NCBI GenBank assembly: GCA_036389455.1
Contig: DASVPW010000093.1
Coordinates: forward strand, 41,675 to 105,674
Direction: 5' to 3'
Source of the DNA: JAJKJG01 sp036389455
Lineage (GTDB): Bacteria > Pseudomonadota > Alphaproteobacteria > Rhizobiales > Beijerinckiaceae
DNA: 64,000 nucleotides
Below are positions 33,483-42,759 of this stretch, in pieces. The notes under the pieces were generated by a model. That model did no database searches. It was not told the origin of the DNA and was given only the letters and a program-made list of their open reading frames with translations. The position numbers were made by a program, and so were the translations under genes. Every line of letters begins with the position of its first letter. Position 1 is the first letter of the stretch.

Positions 33483-34757
33483 ATGGCTTCCGCTCCGCCT
33501 CCCCTCTGCCGCGACTGCCTCGCCGACGCCCCGGCGGGCGCGCCGCGCTGCGCCTCCTGCGGCTCGCCGCGCCTCCTCGCCCATCCGGAGCGGGACGCGC
33601 TGTCGATCGCGCACGTGGACTGCGACGCGTTCTTCGCGACTGTCGAGAAGCGGGACGACCCGTCGCTCGCGAGCCGGCCAGTCATCGTCGGCGGCGGCAA
33701 GCGCGGGGTGGTGGCGGCCGCCTGCTATGTCGCCCGCACCTTCGGGGTTCGCTCGGCGATGCCGATGTTCAAGGCCCTCAAGGCCTGCCCGGACGCAGTC
33801 GTGATCCGGCCGAACATCGACAAGTACCGCAAGATCGGGCGCGAGGTGCGCGCGCTCATGCTGGAGCTGACGCCCTTGGTCGAGCCGGTCTCCATCGACG
33901 AGGCGTTCCTCGACCTCTCCGGCACCGAGCGCCTGCACCACGCGAGCCCGGCCTTGACCCTCGTCCGGTTCGCCAAGCGCGTCGAGGACGAGATCGGCAT
34001 CACGGTCTCGGTCGGGCTCTCGCACAACAAGTTCCTGGCGAAGCTCGCCTCCGACCTCGAGAAGCCGCGCGGGTTCTCGATCGTTGGCCGGGCCGAGACG
34101 GCGGCCAGGCTCGCCGACCTCCCCGTCGATGTGGTGCCGGGGATCGGCGCGTCGGCGCAAGGACGGCTCGCCCGGATCGGCATCACGCGCCTCTCCCACG
34201 TACGCGGGACTCCCCTCCCCAACCTGACCCGTGTCCTCGGACGCGAGGCCGCCGAGCTCATTCGTTTCGCCAACGGCGAGGACGCCCGCCCGGTGCGCCC
34301 CGAGCGGGCGACGAAGAGCGTCTCGGCCGAGACCACCTTCGAGACCGACATCAGCCGCTTCGAGGAGCTCGAGCCGATCCTGTGGCGCCTGTGCGAGAAG
34401 GTGTCGCGGCGCCTCAAGGCGGCCGGGCTCGCGGGCGCGAGCGTCGTGCTGAAGCTCAAGGACTCGAACTTTCAGCTCCGCACCCGCACGGCCTCCGGCC
34501 TGCCGCCGACGCAGCTCGCGGGGCGCCTGTTCGACGCCTCGCGCCGCCTCCTCAAGGCCGAATGCGACGGCGCCGCCTTCCGCCTCATCGGCGTCGGCGC
34601 GGCGGACCTGAGGAACGCCGCGGAGGCGGACCGGGGCGACCTCGCCGACCCGGAGGTCGTGCGCGATGCGAAGCGCGAGGCCGCGGTCGACCGCCTCAAG
34701 GAAAAGTTCGGCGATGCCGCGGTCCAGCGCGGCCTCGCCTTCCGGACTCAGCGCTGA
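33483..34757 (+). CDS. dinB: DNA polymerase IV (Y family) with N-terminal zinc ribbon
   Basis: This 424-residue translesion polymerase starts with a CxxC-x10-CxxC zinc-ribbon-like motif (Cys9, 12, 23, 26) absent from E. coli DinB. The polymerase follows: HVDCDAFFATVEKRDDPSL (catalytic Asp and Phe steric gate), VSIDEAFLDLSGTE (catalytic Asp-Glu), LSHNKFLAKLASDLEKP and VPGIGASAQGRLARIGI. The little-finger domain ends with no clear clamp-binding QLxLF-type peptide. Usually SOS- or stress-linked; no LexA box was identified by eye. Confidence 0.94.
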   Translation: MASAPPPLCRDCLADAPAGAPRCASCGSPRLLAHPERDALSIAHVDCDAFFATVEKRDDPSLASRPVIVGGGKRGVVAAACYVARTFGVRSAMPMFKALKACPDAVVIRPNIDKYRKIGREVRALMLELTPLVEPVSIDEAFLDLSGTERLHHASPALTLVRFAKRVEDEIGITVSVGLSHNKFLAKLASDLEKPRGFSIVGRAETAARLADLPVDVVPGIGASAQGRLARIGITRLSHVRGTPLPNLTRVLGREAAELIRFANGEDARPVRPERATKSVSAETTFETDISRFEELEPILWRLCEKVSRRLKAAGLAGASVVLKLKDSNFQLRTRTASGLPPTQLAGRLFDASRRLLKAECDGAAFRLIGVGAADLRNAAEADRGDLADPEVVRDAKREAAVDRLKEKFGDAAVQRGLAFRTQR

Positions 34758-35575
34758 CAGGCTTTCTCGGGCATCAGCTCGAACTGGGCGACGTCGCCCT
34801 TGAGGGCGAACTCGCCGTAATCGAGCTTGAGGGCGCGGCTGACGCCGTTGTCGTAGAGCTCGAACGAGATCGTATAGACCGGCGTCTGCTCGCCCCGGCC
34901 GGGCTGGAAATAGCTGAGCGTCACGGGCCAGCGGTCGAGCTTCTGCATCGCCGCGGTGCGCAAGGGGGCCTCGACGACCTCGGGAGCCGAGCCCGGCTCG
35001 ATCCGGCGCCCGATCACGGCGAGCGTGTCGTAGACCTTGTGGCCGTCGTCGGAACCGTCGAACACCTTGACGGCAAAGGTCGTCTCTCCGGCGCGCGCGG
35101 CGGCGATCAGCCGCTTCATATGGTCGGAGGGGAACACCGGGTCTTCGCCGAAGGCGAAGCGTTCGGGCTTCGGCTGCTTGAGCCGGACCGAAAGACCGCC
35201 GTCGCGCTTGCGCTCCGCGTCGCCGTCGATCTTCTTCGACCCCGCTCCGTCCATCTCGGAATCGGTCTTGAAACGGAAGGTCCGGCCGTCGCCGCTCTCG
35301 AACGTCGTCGTGCGCATGTCGGAGGTGCGGGACCCGACCTCGCCGCTCTCGAGCACCGTCACCTGCCGGTAGCTCAGGGCATAGCCTTCGCAGTCGTCGC
35401 CGAGAAAATCGAAGGCGATGCGGCCGCGGGCGTTCTCGACCCCCCGGGTGCCGGTCGCCTTGGCAAGCGTGAGGTCGTAGACCACCCGGTGCGGCGCGAG
35501 CGAGGTCGGGGCGGCCTCGGCCGAAAAGGCCGCGGCGAGGACGCCGGCCACGAGAGGGATCCGGAGAACCCGCAT
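34748..35575 (-). CDS. eipB: EipB-family cell-envelope protein (DUF1849)
   Basis: This 275-residue periplasmic protein has a signal peptide (MRVLRIPLVAGVLAAAFSAEA). APTSLAPHRVVYDLTLAKAT, DCEGYALSYRQVTVLESGEV and TSDMRTTTFESGDGRTFRF match the EipB family, described in Brucella as a beta-spiral envelope-integrity protein stabilised by a disulfide. The two expected cysteines are present (DDCEGY and the C-terminal EKACQR). AAGGAGAG before the ATG at 35575 decides the start. It overlaps the end of dinB by 10 bp, convergently. Confidence 0.88.
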   Translation of the reverse strand: MRVLRIPLVAGVLAAAFSAEAAPTSLAPHRVVYDLTLAKATGTRGVENARGRIAFDFLGDDCEGYALSYRQVTVLESGEVGSRTSDMRTTTFESGDGRTFRFKTDSEMDGAGSKKIDGDAERKRDGGLSVRLKQPKPERFAFGEDPVFPSDHMKRLIAAARAGETTFAVKVFDGSDDGHKVYDTLAVIGRRIEPGSAPEVVEAPLRTAAMQKLDRWPVTLSYFQPGRGEQTPVYTISFELYDNGVSRALKLDYGEFALKGDVAQFELMPEKACQR

Positions 35576-35684
35576 GTTCTCTCCTTGAGCTTCCGATGGG
35601 AAAGATAGGCCCCGCGTCGAGTCGCGGCAACGCGGCTTGCGAGGTTGTCCCGCATAGGCGAGAAGGGGCAAAGGTGGCGAGGTG

Positions 35685-36161
35685 ATGGCGATGAGCGCGG
35701 TCGACAGGCGGTTGCAGGAGCTCGGAATTTCGCTGCCGGCGGCCGCGGCCCCGGTCGCGAACTACGTGCCCTTCGTGCGCACCGGCAACCTCATTGTGGT
35801 CTCGGGCCAGATCTGCCTTGGAGCGGACGGCAAGATCGCCGACGCCCATAAGGGCAAGCTCGGGCGCGAAGTCTCCCTGGAGGGGGGCCAGGAGGCCGCA
35901 CGCTTGTGCGCCATCAACGTGCTGGCCCAGATGCGGGCCGCCCTCGGCGACTTGGAGAACATCGTCCGCTGCGTGCGGCTCGGCGGCTTCATCAACGCCG
36001 ATCCGGCCTTTGCGGCGCTGGCGCAGGTCATGAACGGCGCCTCCGATCTCATGGTGGCGGTGCTCGGCGACAAGGGGCGGCACGCCCGCTCGACCATCGG
36101 GGTCGCGGAGCTGCCCCTCGACGCCGCGGTCGAGGTCGAGGCGATGTTCGAGGTCCGATGA
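35685..36161 (+). CDS. RidA/YjgF-family protein
   Basis: This protein of about 158 residues belongs to the RidA superfamily, whose founding members deaminate reactive enamine/imine intermediates. LIVVSGQICLGADGKI, AARLCAINVLAQMRAAL and LIVRCVRLGGF-type positions are recognisable, and the C-terminal RSTIGVAELPLDAAVEVEAM holds the conserved Arg and Glu. It belongs to the longer Rid subgroup common in alphaproteobacteria. Start is uncertain among GTG 35682, ATG 35685 and ATG 35691. Its stop overlaps the next start as ATGA. Confidence 0.88.
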   Translation: MAMSAVDRRLQELGISLPAAAAPVANYVPFVRTGNLIVVSGQICLGADGKIADAHKGKLGREVSLEGGQEAARLCAINVLAQMRAALGDLENIVRCVRLGGFINADPAFAALAQVMNGASDLMVAVLGDKGRHARSTIGVAELPLDAAVEVEAMFEVR

Positions 36162-36940
36162 GCGCGCCCGACTGGCTCGTCGCCCGCCCGATCGCCCACC
36201 GCGGGCTCCATGATGCGGGCGCGGGGGTTTTCGAGAACACGCTCTCCGCCGCCGACGCCGCGGTCGCGGCGGGCTTCGCGATCGAGTGCGACGTGCAGGA
36301 CACGGCGGACGGCGACGCGGTCGTGTTCCACGACCACACCCTCGACCGGCTGATCGGCGCCCGAGTCACCGTCCGGGAGCGCACGGCGGCACAGCTTGCC
36401 GTTCTCACCATCGGCGGCTCGGACCGCATCCCGACCCTGAAAGCCTTCCTCGACCGCATCGCCGGGCGCACGCCCCTCGTCGTCGAGATCAAGAGCCGCT
36501 TCGACAACGACCCGCGGCTCACGCACCGAACGATCGACGTCCTCTCGGCCTACAGGGGGCCGTTCGCCGTAAAGTCCTTCGATCCGTTCGTGGTCGCGGC
36601 GGTGCGGACGACCGCTCCGGAGATGCCCCGCGGCATCGTGGCCGAGAGTGTCTATCAGGGCGACGAGTGGGAGAAGCTCAGCCCGGAGCAGCGCCGCGAC
36701 ATGGCGAACCTGCTCCATTTCCGGGCGACCGAGCCCGACTTCCTCTCGTGGCGGGCCCGCGACCTGCCCTGCGCGGCCCCGTTCCTGTGCCGGCACCTGA
36801 AGCGGCTGCCGGTCATGGCCTGGACCGTGCGCACCGAGGCCGACCGCGCCCGGGCGGCGCTCCACGCCGACCAGATCGTGTTCGAGGGGTTCAGGCCCGA
36901 CTCCGGCCCGAGCCTTGCTCCGGGTGCGGGCGCGACCTAA
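36158..36940 (+). CDS. glycerophosphodiester phosphodiesterase
   Basis: This 260-residue GDPD-family TIM-barrel enzyme cleaves glycerophosphodiesters to glycerol 3-phosphate and an alcohol. IAHRGLHDAGAGVFENTLSA carries the HRG and EN catalytic/metal residues, IECDVQDTADGDAVVFHDHT the second set, and LVVEIKS the third. There is no signal peptide, so it is cytoplasmic. Its ATG overlaps the RidA stop (ATGA), so the two are coupled. Confidence 0.92.
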   Translation: MSAPDWLVARPIAHRGLHDAGAGVFENTLSAADAAVAAGFAIECDVQDTADGDAVVFHDHTLDRLIGARVTVRERTAAQLAVLTIGGSDRIPTLKAFLDRIAGRTPLVVEIKSRFDNDPRLTHRTIDVLSAYRGPFAVKSFDPFVVAAVRTTAPEMPRGIVAESVYQGDEWEKLSPEQRRDMANLLHFRATEPDFLSWRARDLPCAAPFLCRHLKRLPVMAWTVRTEADRARAALHADQIVFEGFRPDSGPSLAPGAGAT

Positions 36941-36976
36941 CTCCCAGACCCGAGTTGAGAAGCAACCAAGACGCGC

Positions 36977-38203
36977 GTGAGCCGTACCCCTCTCGAAATC
37001 CAGGTCCGCATCGCGGACGGCATCAATGCCCTTCCGCCCGAGCGGTGGGACGCCCTCGCCAACCCGGGAGCGACCCTCCCCGATGCGCCGGGCGGGGCAG
37101 TGGACCGCTACAATCCGTTCGTCTCGCACGCCTTCCTGTCGGCGCTGGAGGACGCGGAGTGCGTCGGCGGGCGCACCGGCTGGCAGCCGGCGCACGTCAT
37201 GATCGAGACCGAGGGCAACCTGATCGCGGCCGCGCCGTGCTACGTGAAGTCGCACAGCCGGGGCGAGTACGTCTTCGACCACGGCTGGGCCGACGCCTAC
37301 GAGCGCGCCGGCGGCGACTACTATCCGAAGCTCCAGGTCTCGGTGCCGTTCACCCCGGTCACCGGTCCCCGCCTCCTCGTCGCGCCGGACACCGACCGTG
37401 AGACCGGGAGGGCCGCCCTCGTGGCGGGCCTGCGCGCGTTGCGCGACAAGGTCGACGCGTCCTCGACCCACCTCACCTTCCTGCCCAAGGACGATTGGGA
37501 CGCGCTCGGCGAGATCGGGCTCCTGCAGCGCGTCGACCAGCAGTTCCACTGGTTCAACGAGGGCTACGCGACCTTCGAGGATTTCCTCGCGGCGCTCGCC
37601 TCGCGCAAGCGCAAGGCGATCCGGCGCGAGCGGCGCGACGCGCTCTCGGCCGGGATCACGGTCGAGACGCTGACCGGCCGCGACATCACCGAAGCGCACT
37701 GGGACGCCTTCTTCGCCTTCTACATGGACACCGGCTCGCGCAAATGGGGCCGCCCCTACCTCAACCGGACGTTCTTCTCGCTCGTCGGCGAGCGCATGGC
37801 AGAGCGCATCGTGCTGATCCTCGCGAAGCGCGCCGGCCGATACATCGCCGGGGCCATCAACTTCTTAGGGAACGCCGCGATCTACGGGCGCAACTGGGGC
37901 TGCATCGAGGACCATCCCTTCCTGCACTTCGAGCTCTGCTACTACCAGGCGATCGACTATGCGATCGCGCACGGCCTTTCCCGCGTCGAGGCCGGGGCGC
38001 AGGGCGAGCACAAGCTCGCCCGCGGCTACCGCCCGGTCCAGACCTATTCGGCGCACGACATTGCCGATCCGGCGTTGCGCCGCGCCGTCGCGGAGTATCT
38101 CAAGCGGGAGCGGACTTATGTGGCCGAGGCCGCCGAGGAATTGTCCGAGGCCCTGCCGTTCCGGCACTGCGCGAGAGTTGAGCCCGGCCCGGCCGGTACT
38201 TAA
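36977..38203 (+). CDS. GNAT/FemAB-like protein (DUF482 family)
   Basis: This 408-residue protein starts at a GTG. APCYVKSHSRGEYVFDHGWA, YPKLQVSVPFTPVTGPRLLV and WGRPYLNRTFFSLVGERMAE are characteristic of the DUF482 family, predicted peptidoglycan- or lipid-related acyl/aminoacyl transferases with a tandem GNAT fold. Its substrate is not known. It lies 36 bp after the phosphodiesterase gene and 29 bp before the HIT gene, all in one direction, suggesting a ridA-gdpD-DUF482-hit transcription unit. Confidence 0.88.
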   Translation: MSRTPLEIQVRIADGINALPPERWDALANPGATLPDAPGGAVDRYNPFVSHAFLSALEDAECVGGRTGWQPAHVMIETEGNLIAAAPCYVKSHSRGEYVFDHGWADAYERAGGDYYPKLQVSVPFTPVTGPRLLVAPDTDRETGRAALVAGLRALRDKVDASSTHLTFLPKDDWDALGEIGLLQRVDQQFHWFNEGYATFEDFLAALASRKRKAIRRERRDALSAGITVETLTGRDITEAHWDAFFAFYMDTGSRKWGRPYLNRTFFSLVGERMAERIVLILAKRAGRYIAGAINFLGNAAIYGRNWGCIEDHPFLHFELCYYQAIDYAIAHGLSRVEAGAQGEHKLARGYRPVQTYSAHDIADPALRRAVAEYLKRERTYVAEAAEELSEALPFRHCARVEPGPAGT

Positions 38204-38232
38204 AAGGTGCGCTCCCGATCCCGGAGCACGCC

Positions 38233-38655
38233 ATGACGTCCTACGATCCCTCGAACGTTTTCGCCAAGATCCTGCGCGGCGAGCTGCCGAGCGAGAAGGT
38301 CTACGAGGACGAGCACACGCTTGCCTTCATGGACGTCATGCCTCGCGCCGACGGCCATGTCCTCGTCATTCCGAAGAACCCGGCCCGGAACATCCTCGAC
38401 GTCGCGCCGGAGGACCTCGCCCGCACCGTCGCGACGGTGCAGCGGCTCGCCCGCGCCGTGAAGGCGGGCATGAGGGCGGACGGGATCACGGTCCAGCAGT
38501 TCAACGAGAGCGCCGGCGGACAGGTCGTGTTCCATCTGCACTTCCACGTCCTGCCGCGCTGGGAGGGCGTGGCGCTTCGTCCGCACACCGGCGAGATGGC
38601 GCCGCAGGACGCGCTCCGCCGCCACGCCGAGGCGATCCGCGCCGCGCTCGCTTGA
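38233..38655 (+). CDS. HIT-family protein
   Basis: This 140-residue protein of the histidine-triad superfamily, nucleotide hydrolases or transferases, has IFAKIL-type start FAKILRGELPSEKVYEDEHT, GHVLVIPKNPARNILDV, and the triad HLHFHVLPRW. It most resembles the HinT/Hit branch acting on purine nucleotide phosphoramidates or dinucleoside polyphosphates. It is the last gene of the run that begins with ridA. Confidence 0.93.
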   Translation: MTSYDPSNVFAKILRGELPSEKVYEDEHTLAFMDVMPRADGHVLVIPKNPARNILDVAPEDLARTVATVQRLARAVKAGMRADGITVQQFNESAGGQVVFHLHFHVLPRWEGVALRPHTGEMAPQDALRRHAEAIRAALA

Positions 38656-38665
38656 GAGCTGCGGC

Positions 38666-39175
38666 TCAGGCGAGCCCGGCGCCGGTTTCGCGCTGGTAGA
38701 CGAGGAGGTCTAAGGAGGGCGCGGTCCCCGTCAGCCCCGTGAGGAGGCAGTGGGCCTGGCCGCGGTGGTGGGTCTGGTGGTTGAAGAAGTGCATGAGCGC
38801 CGGCACGAGCGGCTGCGCGATGTCGCGCGGGTTCGTGATCGTGCGGTAGCGCAGCATCCCGGCGAGGTCGGTCTCCGAGAGGCCGCCGATATAACGGGCG
38901 ATGCGCGCGTCCTCGGCCTCGCGCGCTGTGCGCAGCTCGGAAAAATTTTCGAACAGGATCGCGTCGAGGCGGTTCGGGTGCTCGCCCTCGCCGGTGAAGC
39001 GGCGCATCCAGATGCGGTCGCCGACGAGGAGGTGGTTCAGCGTCCCGTGCATCGACTTGAAGAAAGCGCCGCGGTCGGCGCGGTAGTCGGCGTCGGACAG
39101 CGCCGCCGCGGCGTCGTAGAGGCGCCGGTTCGCCCACGCGTTGTAGGCGGCCATCATGGGGAAGGGTGAGTTCAT
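38666..39175 (-). CDS. DinB-fold (DUF664-like) metal-binding protein
   Basis: This 169-residue four-helix bundle protein has MAAYNAWANRRLYDAA at the start, LNHLLVGDRIWMRRFTGE with the first metal His, and HFFNHQTHHRGQAHCLLTGL with the other two. Members include Bacillus DinB and mycothiol-dependent enzymes; the reaction here is unknown. I chose ATG 39175, because the longer upstream frame has no family similarity. It is unrelated to polymerase IV despite the shared name. Confidence 0.87.
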   Translation of the reverse strand: MNSPFPMMAAYNAWANRRLYDAAAALSDADYRADRGAFFKSMHGTLNHLLVGDRIWMRRFTGEGEHPNRLDAILFENFSELRTAREAEDARIARYIGGLSETDLAGMLRYRTITNPRDIAQPLVPALMHFFNHQTHHRGQAHCLLTGLTGTAPSLDLLVYQRETGAGLA

Positions 39176-39454
39176 GCATCCCCGTACAGTGTCTGGCGGG
39201 CGGAGCGAGCCAATAAACGCGATGAACCACGGCTTGTCACATCGAGAGCCGGCAGCCTTTCTCATTCGCGGACCGGCCGCAAGAGGCGAGCCTGCAACGC
39301 AAGCGAGCGCCGCCGGCCTTGTCGACACTGCCCTCCCCTGGACTGCCGCCAAAACGGTGCTGCATGCTGCAGCGGCTCGTGCTATCATGGTTTACTCGCG
39401 CAATGACATAGGTTTATTTACATCGCAAGTATCCGCAGCCATTTGGAAATTCCT

Positions 39455-40468
39455 ATGAGATCGCCAGATCGCCAAAAGCTTCTCACAGAACTCCAAACGC
39501 TGATCAGGGGAACCAAAAGTCAAATTGTCCCGGCGGTCCACTCCGCGGTTCGAGCCCATATTTCGAGCAAGACCCTGTCCGAATGCCTGACGATTGTGGC
39601 GCGTAATAAAGCAGGCCGTATCACACAACGGTATGCTCCAAATCCTCCCGGCCCCGAGTACCTCAAGGCGTTGCTGGCTTTCATACGCAAGACGAAATTC
39701 AGGGGCAGCACTCTCGATTCGGCCCTATCGGACTCGACTGCGAAAGTCGTAGCCGATATTTTTACAAAAAAGATCAAAAGAATTTCGGGAAAAATCAGCG
39801 CTACAACGATAAAATTTCTGGTCTCCGATAAAAAATTTTCTACCTCCATCGCGGCCACCATTATGCAAAGCCATAAGTCCGTAATCCCGGCCCATCTGAA
39901 ATCTCAAATCACGTCAGCCTTGGGCGCTCAAATCCAGCATGCCCTGGCACAGCAGAGCTCGGTTGCCGCCATAAAGACGACGATAGCAAAAGGAATTTCG
40001 GTCGCGATCGCTTCTCCGTTGGGGCACAAAATTGCAGTAATCGCCGTTAAAATGATCATTTACAACTTGCAGCCTATAATCCTGAAAATTCTGGCAAGCG
40101 CCGCTTTTAAGGCCGCGATCGCATCAAAAATTCAAGCCATCATCGTGACTTCGGTCGTGGGAGGGTTGGCGCAGCTGCTGGCCGCCAAGCTTGGCTTGAC
40201 CATGTCCACGATCTTCGCCTGGGCCTTTATCCCGATCCTGCTCGCGTGGATGGCTCATGAAGCCTGGACCTTTCCTCAAAAGCTGGCTTCAAAGCTGGCG
40301 GACGAGATCACGGCCGACCTGCAGAAGAATTTTGAGAAGACAAGCTCAGTCTTGTCGGACAAGCTTGCCAATATGCTTCTGGTTGAAGGAATCGCGCTGC
40401 TAACGGAGCAAATATTAAGCAACGACAAAGTGGTATCGATATCGAAGAGGCTTGCCAAAGCGGCTTAG
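39455..40468 (+). CDS. unknown protein with hydrophobic C-terminal hairpin
   Basis: This 337-residue protein starts at ATG 39455 (a TTG at 39443 adds four). It is rich in Lys, Ser, Ala and Ile and looks clearly less GC-rich than its neighbours, with codons such as AAA, ATA and TTT that the core genes avoid. Residues 1-180 are helical and soluble. From about 180 to 270 come amphipathic then strongly hydrophobic segments (QAIIVTSVVGGLAQLLAAKL, TIFAWAFIPILLAWMA), followed by a charged helix. No family is recognised. It stands alone between the DinB-fold gene and the fadB-like gene. Confidence 0.65.
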   Translation: MRSPDRQKLLTELQTLIRGTKSQIVPAVHSAVRAHISSKTLSECLTIVARNKAGRITQRYAPNPPGPEYLKALLAFIRKTKFRGSTLDSALSDSTAKVVADIFTKKIKRISGKISATTIKFLVSDKKFSTSIAATIMQSHKSVIPAHLKSQITSALGAQIQHALAQQSSVAAIKTTIAKGISVAIASPLGHKIAVIAVKMIIYNLQPIILKILASAAFKAAIASKIQAIIVTSVVGGLAQLLAAKLGLTMSTIFAWAFIPILLAWMAHEAWTFPQKLASKLADEITADLQKNFEKTSSVLSDKLANMLLVEGIALLTEQILSNDKVVSISKRLAKAA

Positions 40469-40523
40469 ACCGCCGGCGGCGGGGCGCTGGATTCCTCCTG
40501 CCTCCCGACGAAAGCGGCGGCAC

Positions 40524-42731
40524 TCACGCCGCCTTCCGCTCCTCCGCGCGGCCGTAGAAGGTGCCGCCGGTCGCGGCCATGTCGCGGACGATCTTGGGCG
40601 GGACGAAGCGGTCGCCGTGCTTCGCCTGCAATCGTTCGCACAGGGACAGGAAAGCCTTGGCGCCCATGAAATCGATGTAACTGAGCGCGCCGCCGGTGAA
40701 GGGGGCGAAGCCGAAGCCGATGATCGAGCCGACGTCGGCCTCGCGCGGGTCGATGACGACGCCCTCCTCGACGGTGCGGGCGGCCTCGAGCGCCTGGGTC
40801 ACCAGGAACCGCTGCTTCATTTCCCCGATGTCGATCTTGTCGGGATCGAGGTGCTTCGCCTGGAGATCCTTGAGGCCCGGCCACAGGCGCTTCGGCCCGC
40901 TCTCGGGGTAGTCGTAAAAACCCTTCTTGTTCTTGCGGCCGAGGCGTCCCTGCTTCTCAACCATCTCGACGAGGAGCTTCTCCTGGGCCGGGTTGATCAC
41001 GCTCTCGCCGACCTGCGCCTTCGTGGCCTTGACGATCTTGAGCGCGAGGTCGATCGCGACCTCGTCGTTCAGCGACAGCGGTCCGACCGGCATGCCGGCC
41101 ATGCGGGCGACGTTCTCGATCATCGCCGCCGGCACGCCCTCGGCGAGCATGAGGTGGCCTTCCAGGATGTAGGCGCCGACGCAGCGGTTGGCGAAGAAGC
41201 CGCGGGCGTCGTTGACGACGATCGGCGTCTTCTTGATCGCGCGCACGTAGTCGAGGGCGGTCGCGAGCGCCTTGTCGCCCGTGTCCTTGCCCATGATGAT
41301 CTCGACCAGCATCATGCGCTCGACCGGCGAGAAGAAGTGGATGCCGATGAACTGATCCGGCCGCTGCGAGGCCTTGGCCAACCCCGAGATCGGCAGCGTC
41401 GAGGTGTTCGAGCCGAAGATCGCGTCGGGCCGCACCACCGCCTCGACCTTGGCGATCGCCTCCGCCTTGACCTTCGGGTCCTCGAACACCGCCTCGACGA
41501 CGAGGTCGCAGTCGGCGAGCGCCGCGTAGTCGGCGGTGGGCGTGATGCGGGCGAGGAGCGCGTCGCGATCGGCGGTCTTGGCGCGACCCTTCATGACCTG
41601 ATAGGTCATGAGCTTGTGCGAATGGGCCTTGCCCTTCTCGGCCGCCTCCAGCGTCTGGTCGACGAGCACGACCTCCATGCCGGCGTTCGCGGTCACATAG
41701 GCGACGCCCGCGCCCATGAAGCCGGCGCCGAGGACGCCGACCTTTTTGATCGTCGTCGCCGGCACGCCTGCGGGGCGGCGGGCGCCCTTGTTCAGCTCGC
41801 CCATGGAGATGAACAGCGTGCGGATCATCGCCGCCGCCTCCTTCGAGCGCAGGATCTTGGCGAAGTAGCGGGACTCGACCTTGAGGGCGAGGTCCATGGG
41901 GAGCTGCAGGCCCTCGTAGACGGACTGCAGGATCGCCTTGGCGGCCGGGTAGTTGTCGTGCGTCTCGCGGCGGTAGATGGCGTTCGCCGGCGGCCAGATC
42001 ATCATGCCGGCCGGCGAGTAGATCTTGCCGGAGGGCGCCCTGAACTTCGGCTGGTCCCAGGGCGCGACCGCGGAGCCGCCGCCCCTGATCCAGGCCTTCG
42101 CCTTCTCGACGATTTCTTGCCGCGGTGCGACCTCGTGGACCAAGCCCATGTTGCGCGCCATCAAGGGGCGGATCTGGTCGCCTTTAAAAAGCATCTGGAG
42201 GGCGTCGCCGGTCTGCATCAGGCGCGCGACGCGCTGCGTGCCACCGGCGCCGGGGAAGAGCCCGACCTTGATCTCGGGGAGGCCGACGCGGGTCTGGTCC
42301 GCGTCGGAGACGACGCGGTAATGGCAGGCGAGCGCGAGCTCGAAGGCGCCGCCGAGGCAGGCGCCGTGGACCGCCGCCGCGAACGGCTTGCCGCAGGTCT
42401 CGAGGCGCCGATAGAGCAGCGACAGCCTGCGCGACTCTTCGAAGAAGACGCGCATCGCCTCCTCCTCGCCCTTCTCGCGCGCGAATTTTTCATACAACGC
42501 GCCGAGGCCCTGGAGCATGGTGAGGTCGGCACCGCCCGAAAAAGAAGAATCCTTGCCGGAGGCGACGACGCAGCCCTTGATGGCGGCGTCCGAGGCGACC
42601 GCCTCGACGATGCGCGACAGCTCCTCGATCACGTTAAGATCGATGACGTTCATTGACCGCCCGGGGCTGTCCCAGGTCGCCGTCGCGATGCCGTCGGCGT
42701 CGGTGTCGAAGCGGAAATGCGTGAGGTCCAT
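40524..42731 (-). CDS. fadB: fatty-acid oxidation multifunctional protein (enoyl-CoA hydratase / 3-hydroxyacyl-CoA dehydrogenase)
   Basis: The protein has 735 residues. The N-terminal crotonase domain (about 1-190) has FSGGADLTML, GACLGGAFELALACHYRV and LPEIKVGLFPGAGGTQRV. The dehydrogenase NAD-binding domain starts near 315 (VGVLGAGFMGAGVAYVTANA) with GSNTSTLPIS and FIGIHFFSPV. Two C-terminal helical domains follow (NRCVGAYILEGHLMLAEGV). It hydrates and oxidises acyl-CoA intermediates in beta-oxidation. AGGAGA before ATG 42731 sets the start. It is the last gene of the MerR-led cluster. Confidence 0.95.
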   Translation of the reverse strand: MDLTHFRFDTDADGIATATWDSPGRSMNVIDLNVIEELSRIVEAVASDAAIKGCVVASGKDSSFSGGADLTMLQGLGALYEKFAREKGEEEAMRVFFEESRRLSLLYRRLETCGKPFAAAVHGACLGGAFELALACHYRVVSDADQTRVGLPEIKVGLFPGAGGTQRVARLMQTGDALQMLFKGDQIRPLMARNMGLVHEVAPRQEIVEKAKAWIRGGGSAVAPWDQPKFRAPSGKIYSPAGMMIWPPANAIYRRETHDNYPAAKAILQSVYEGLQLPMDLALKVESRYFAKILRSKEAAAMIRTLFISMGELNKGARRPAGVPATTIKKVGVLGAGFMGAGVAYVTANAGMEVVLVDQTLEAAEKGKAHSHKLMTYQVMKGRAKTADRDALLARITPTADYAALADCDLVVEAVFEDPKVKAEAIAKVEAVVRPDAIFGSNTSTLPISGLAKASQRPDQFIGIHFFSPVERMMLVEIIMGKDTGDKALATALDYVRAIKKTPIVVNDARGFFANRCVGAYILEGHLMLAEGVPAAMIENVARMAGMPVGPLSLNDEVAIDLALKIVKATKAQVGESVINPAQEKLLVEMVEKQGRLGRKNKKGFYDYPESGPKRLWPGLKDLQAKHLDPDKIDIGEMKQRFLVTQALEAARTVEEGVVIDPREADVGSIIGFGFAPFTGGALSYIDFMGAKAFLSLCERLQAKHGDRFVPPKIVRDMAATGGTFYGRAEERKAA

Positions 42732-42759
42732 CGTGGTCTCCTGACCCGAGCCATGCGTC

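Noticed and set aside
33408..36083. 891-codon minus-strand frame across dinB, eipB and ridA
   Set aside because: Those genes are strongly supported in other frames; this one has no recognisable content.
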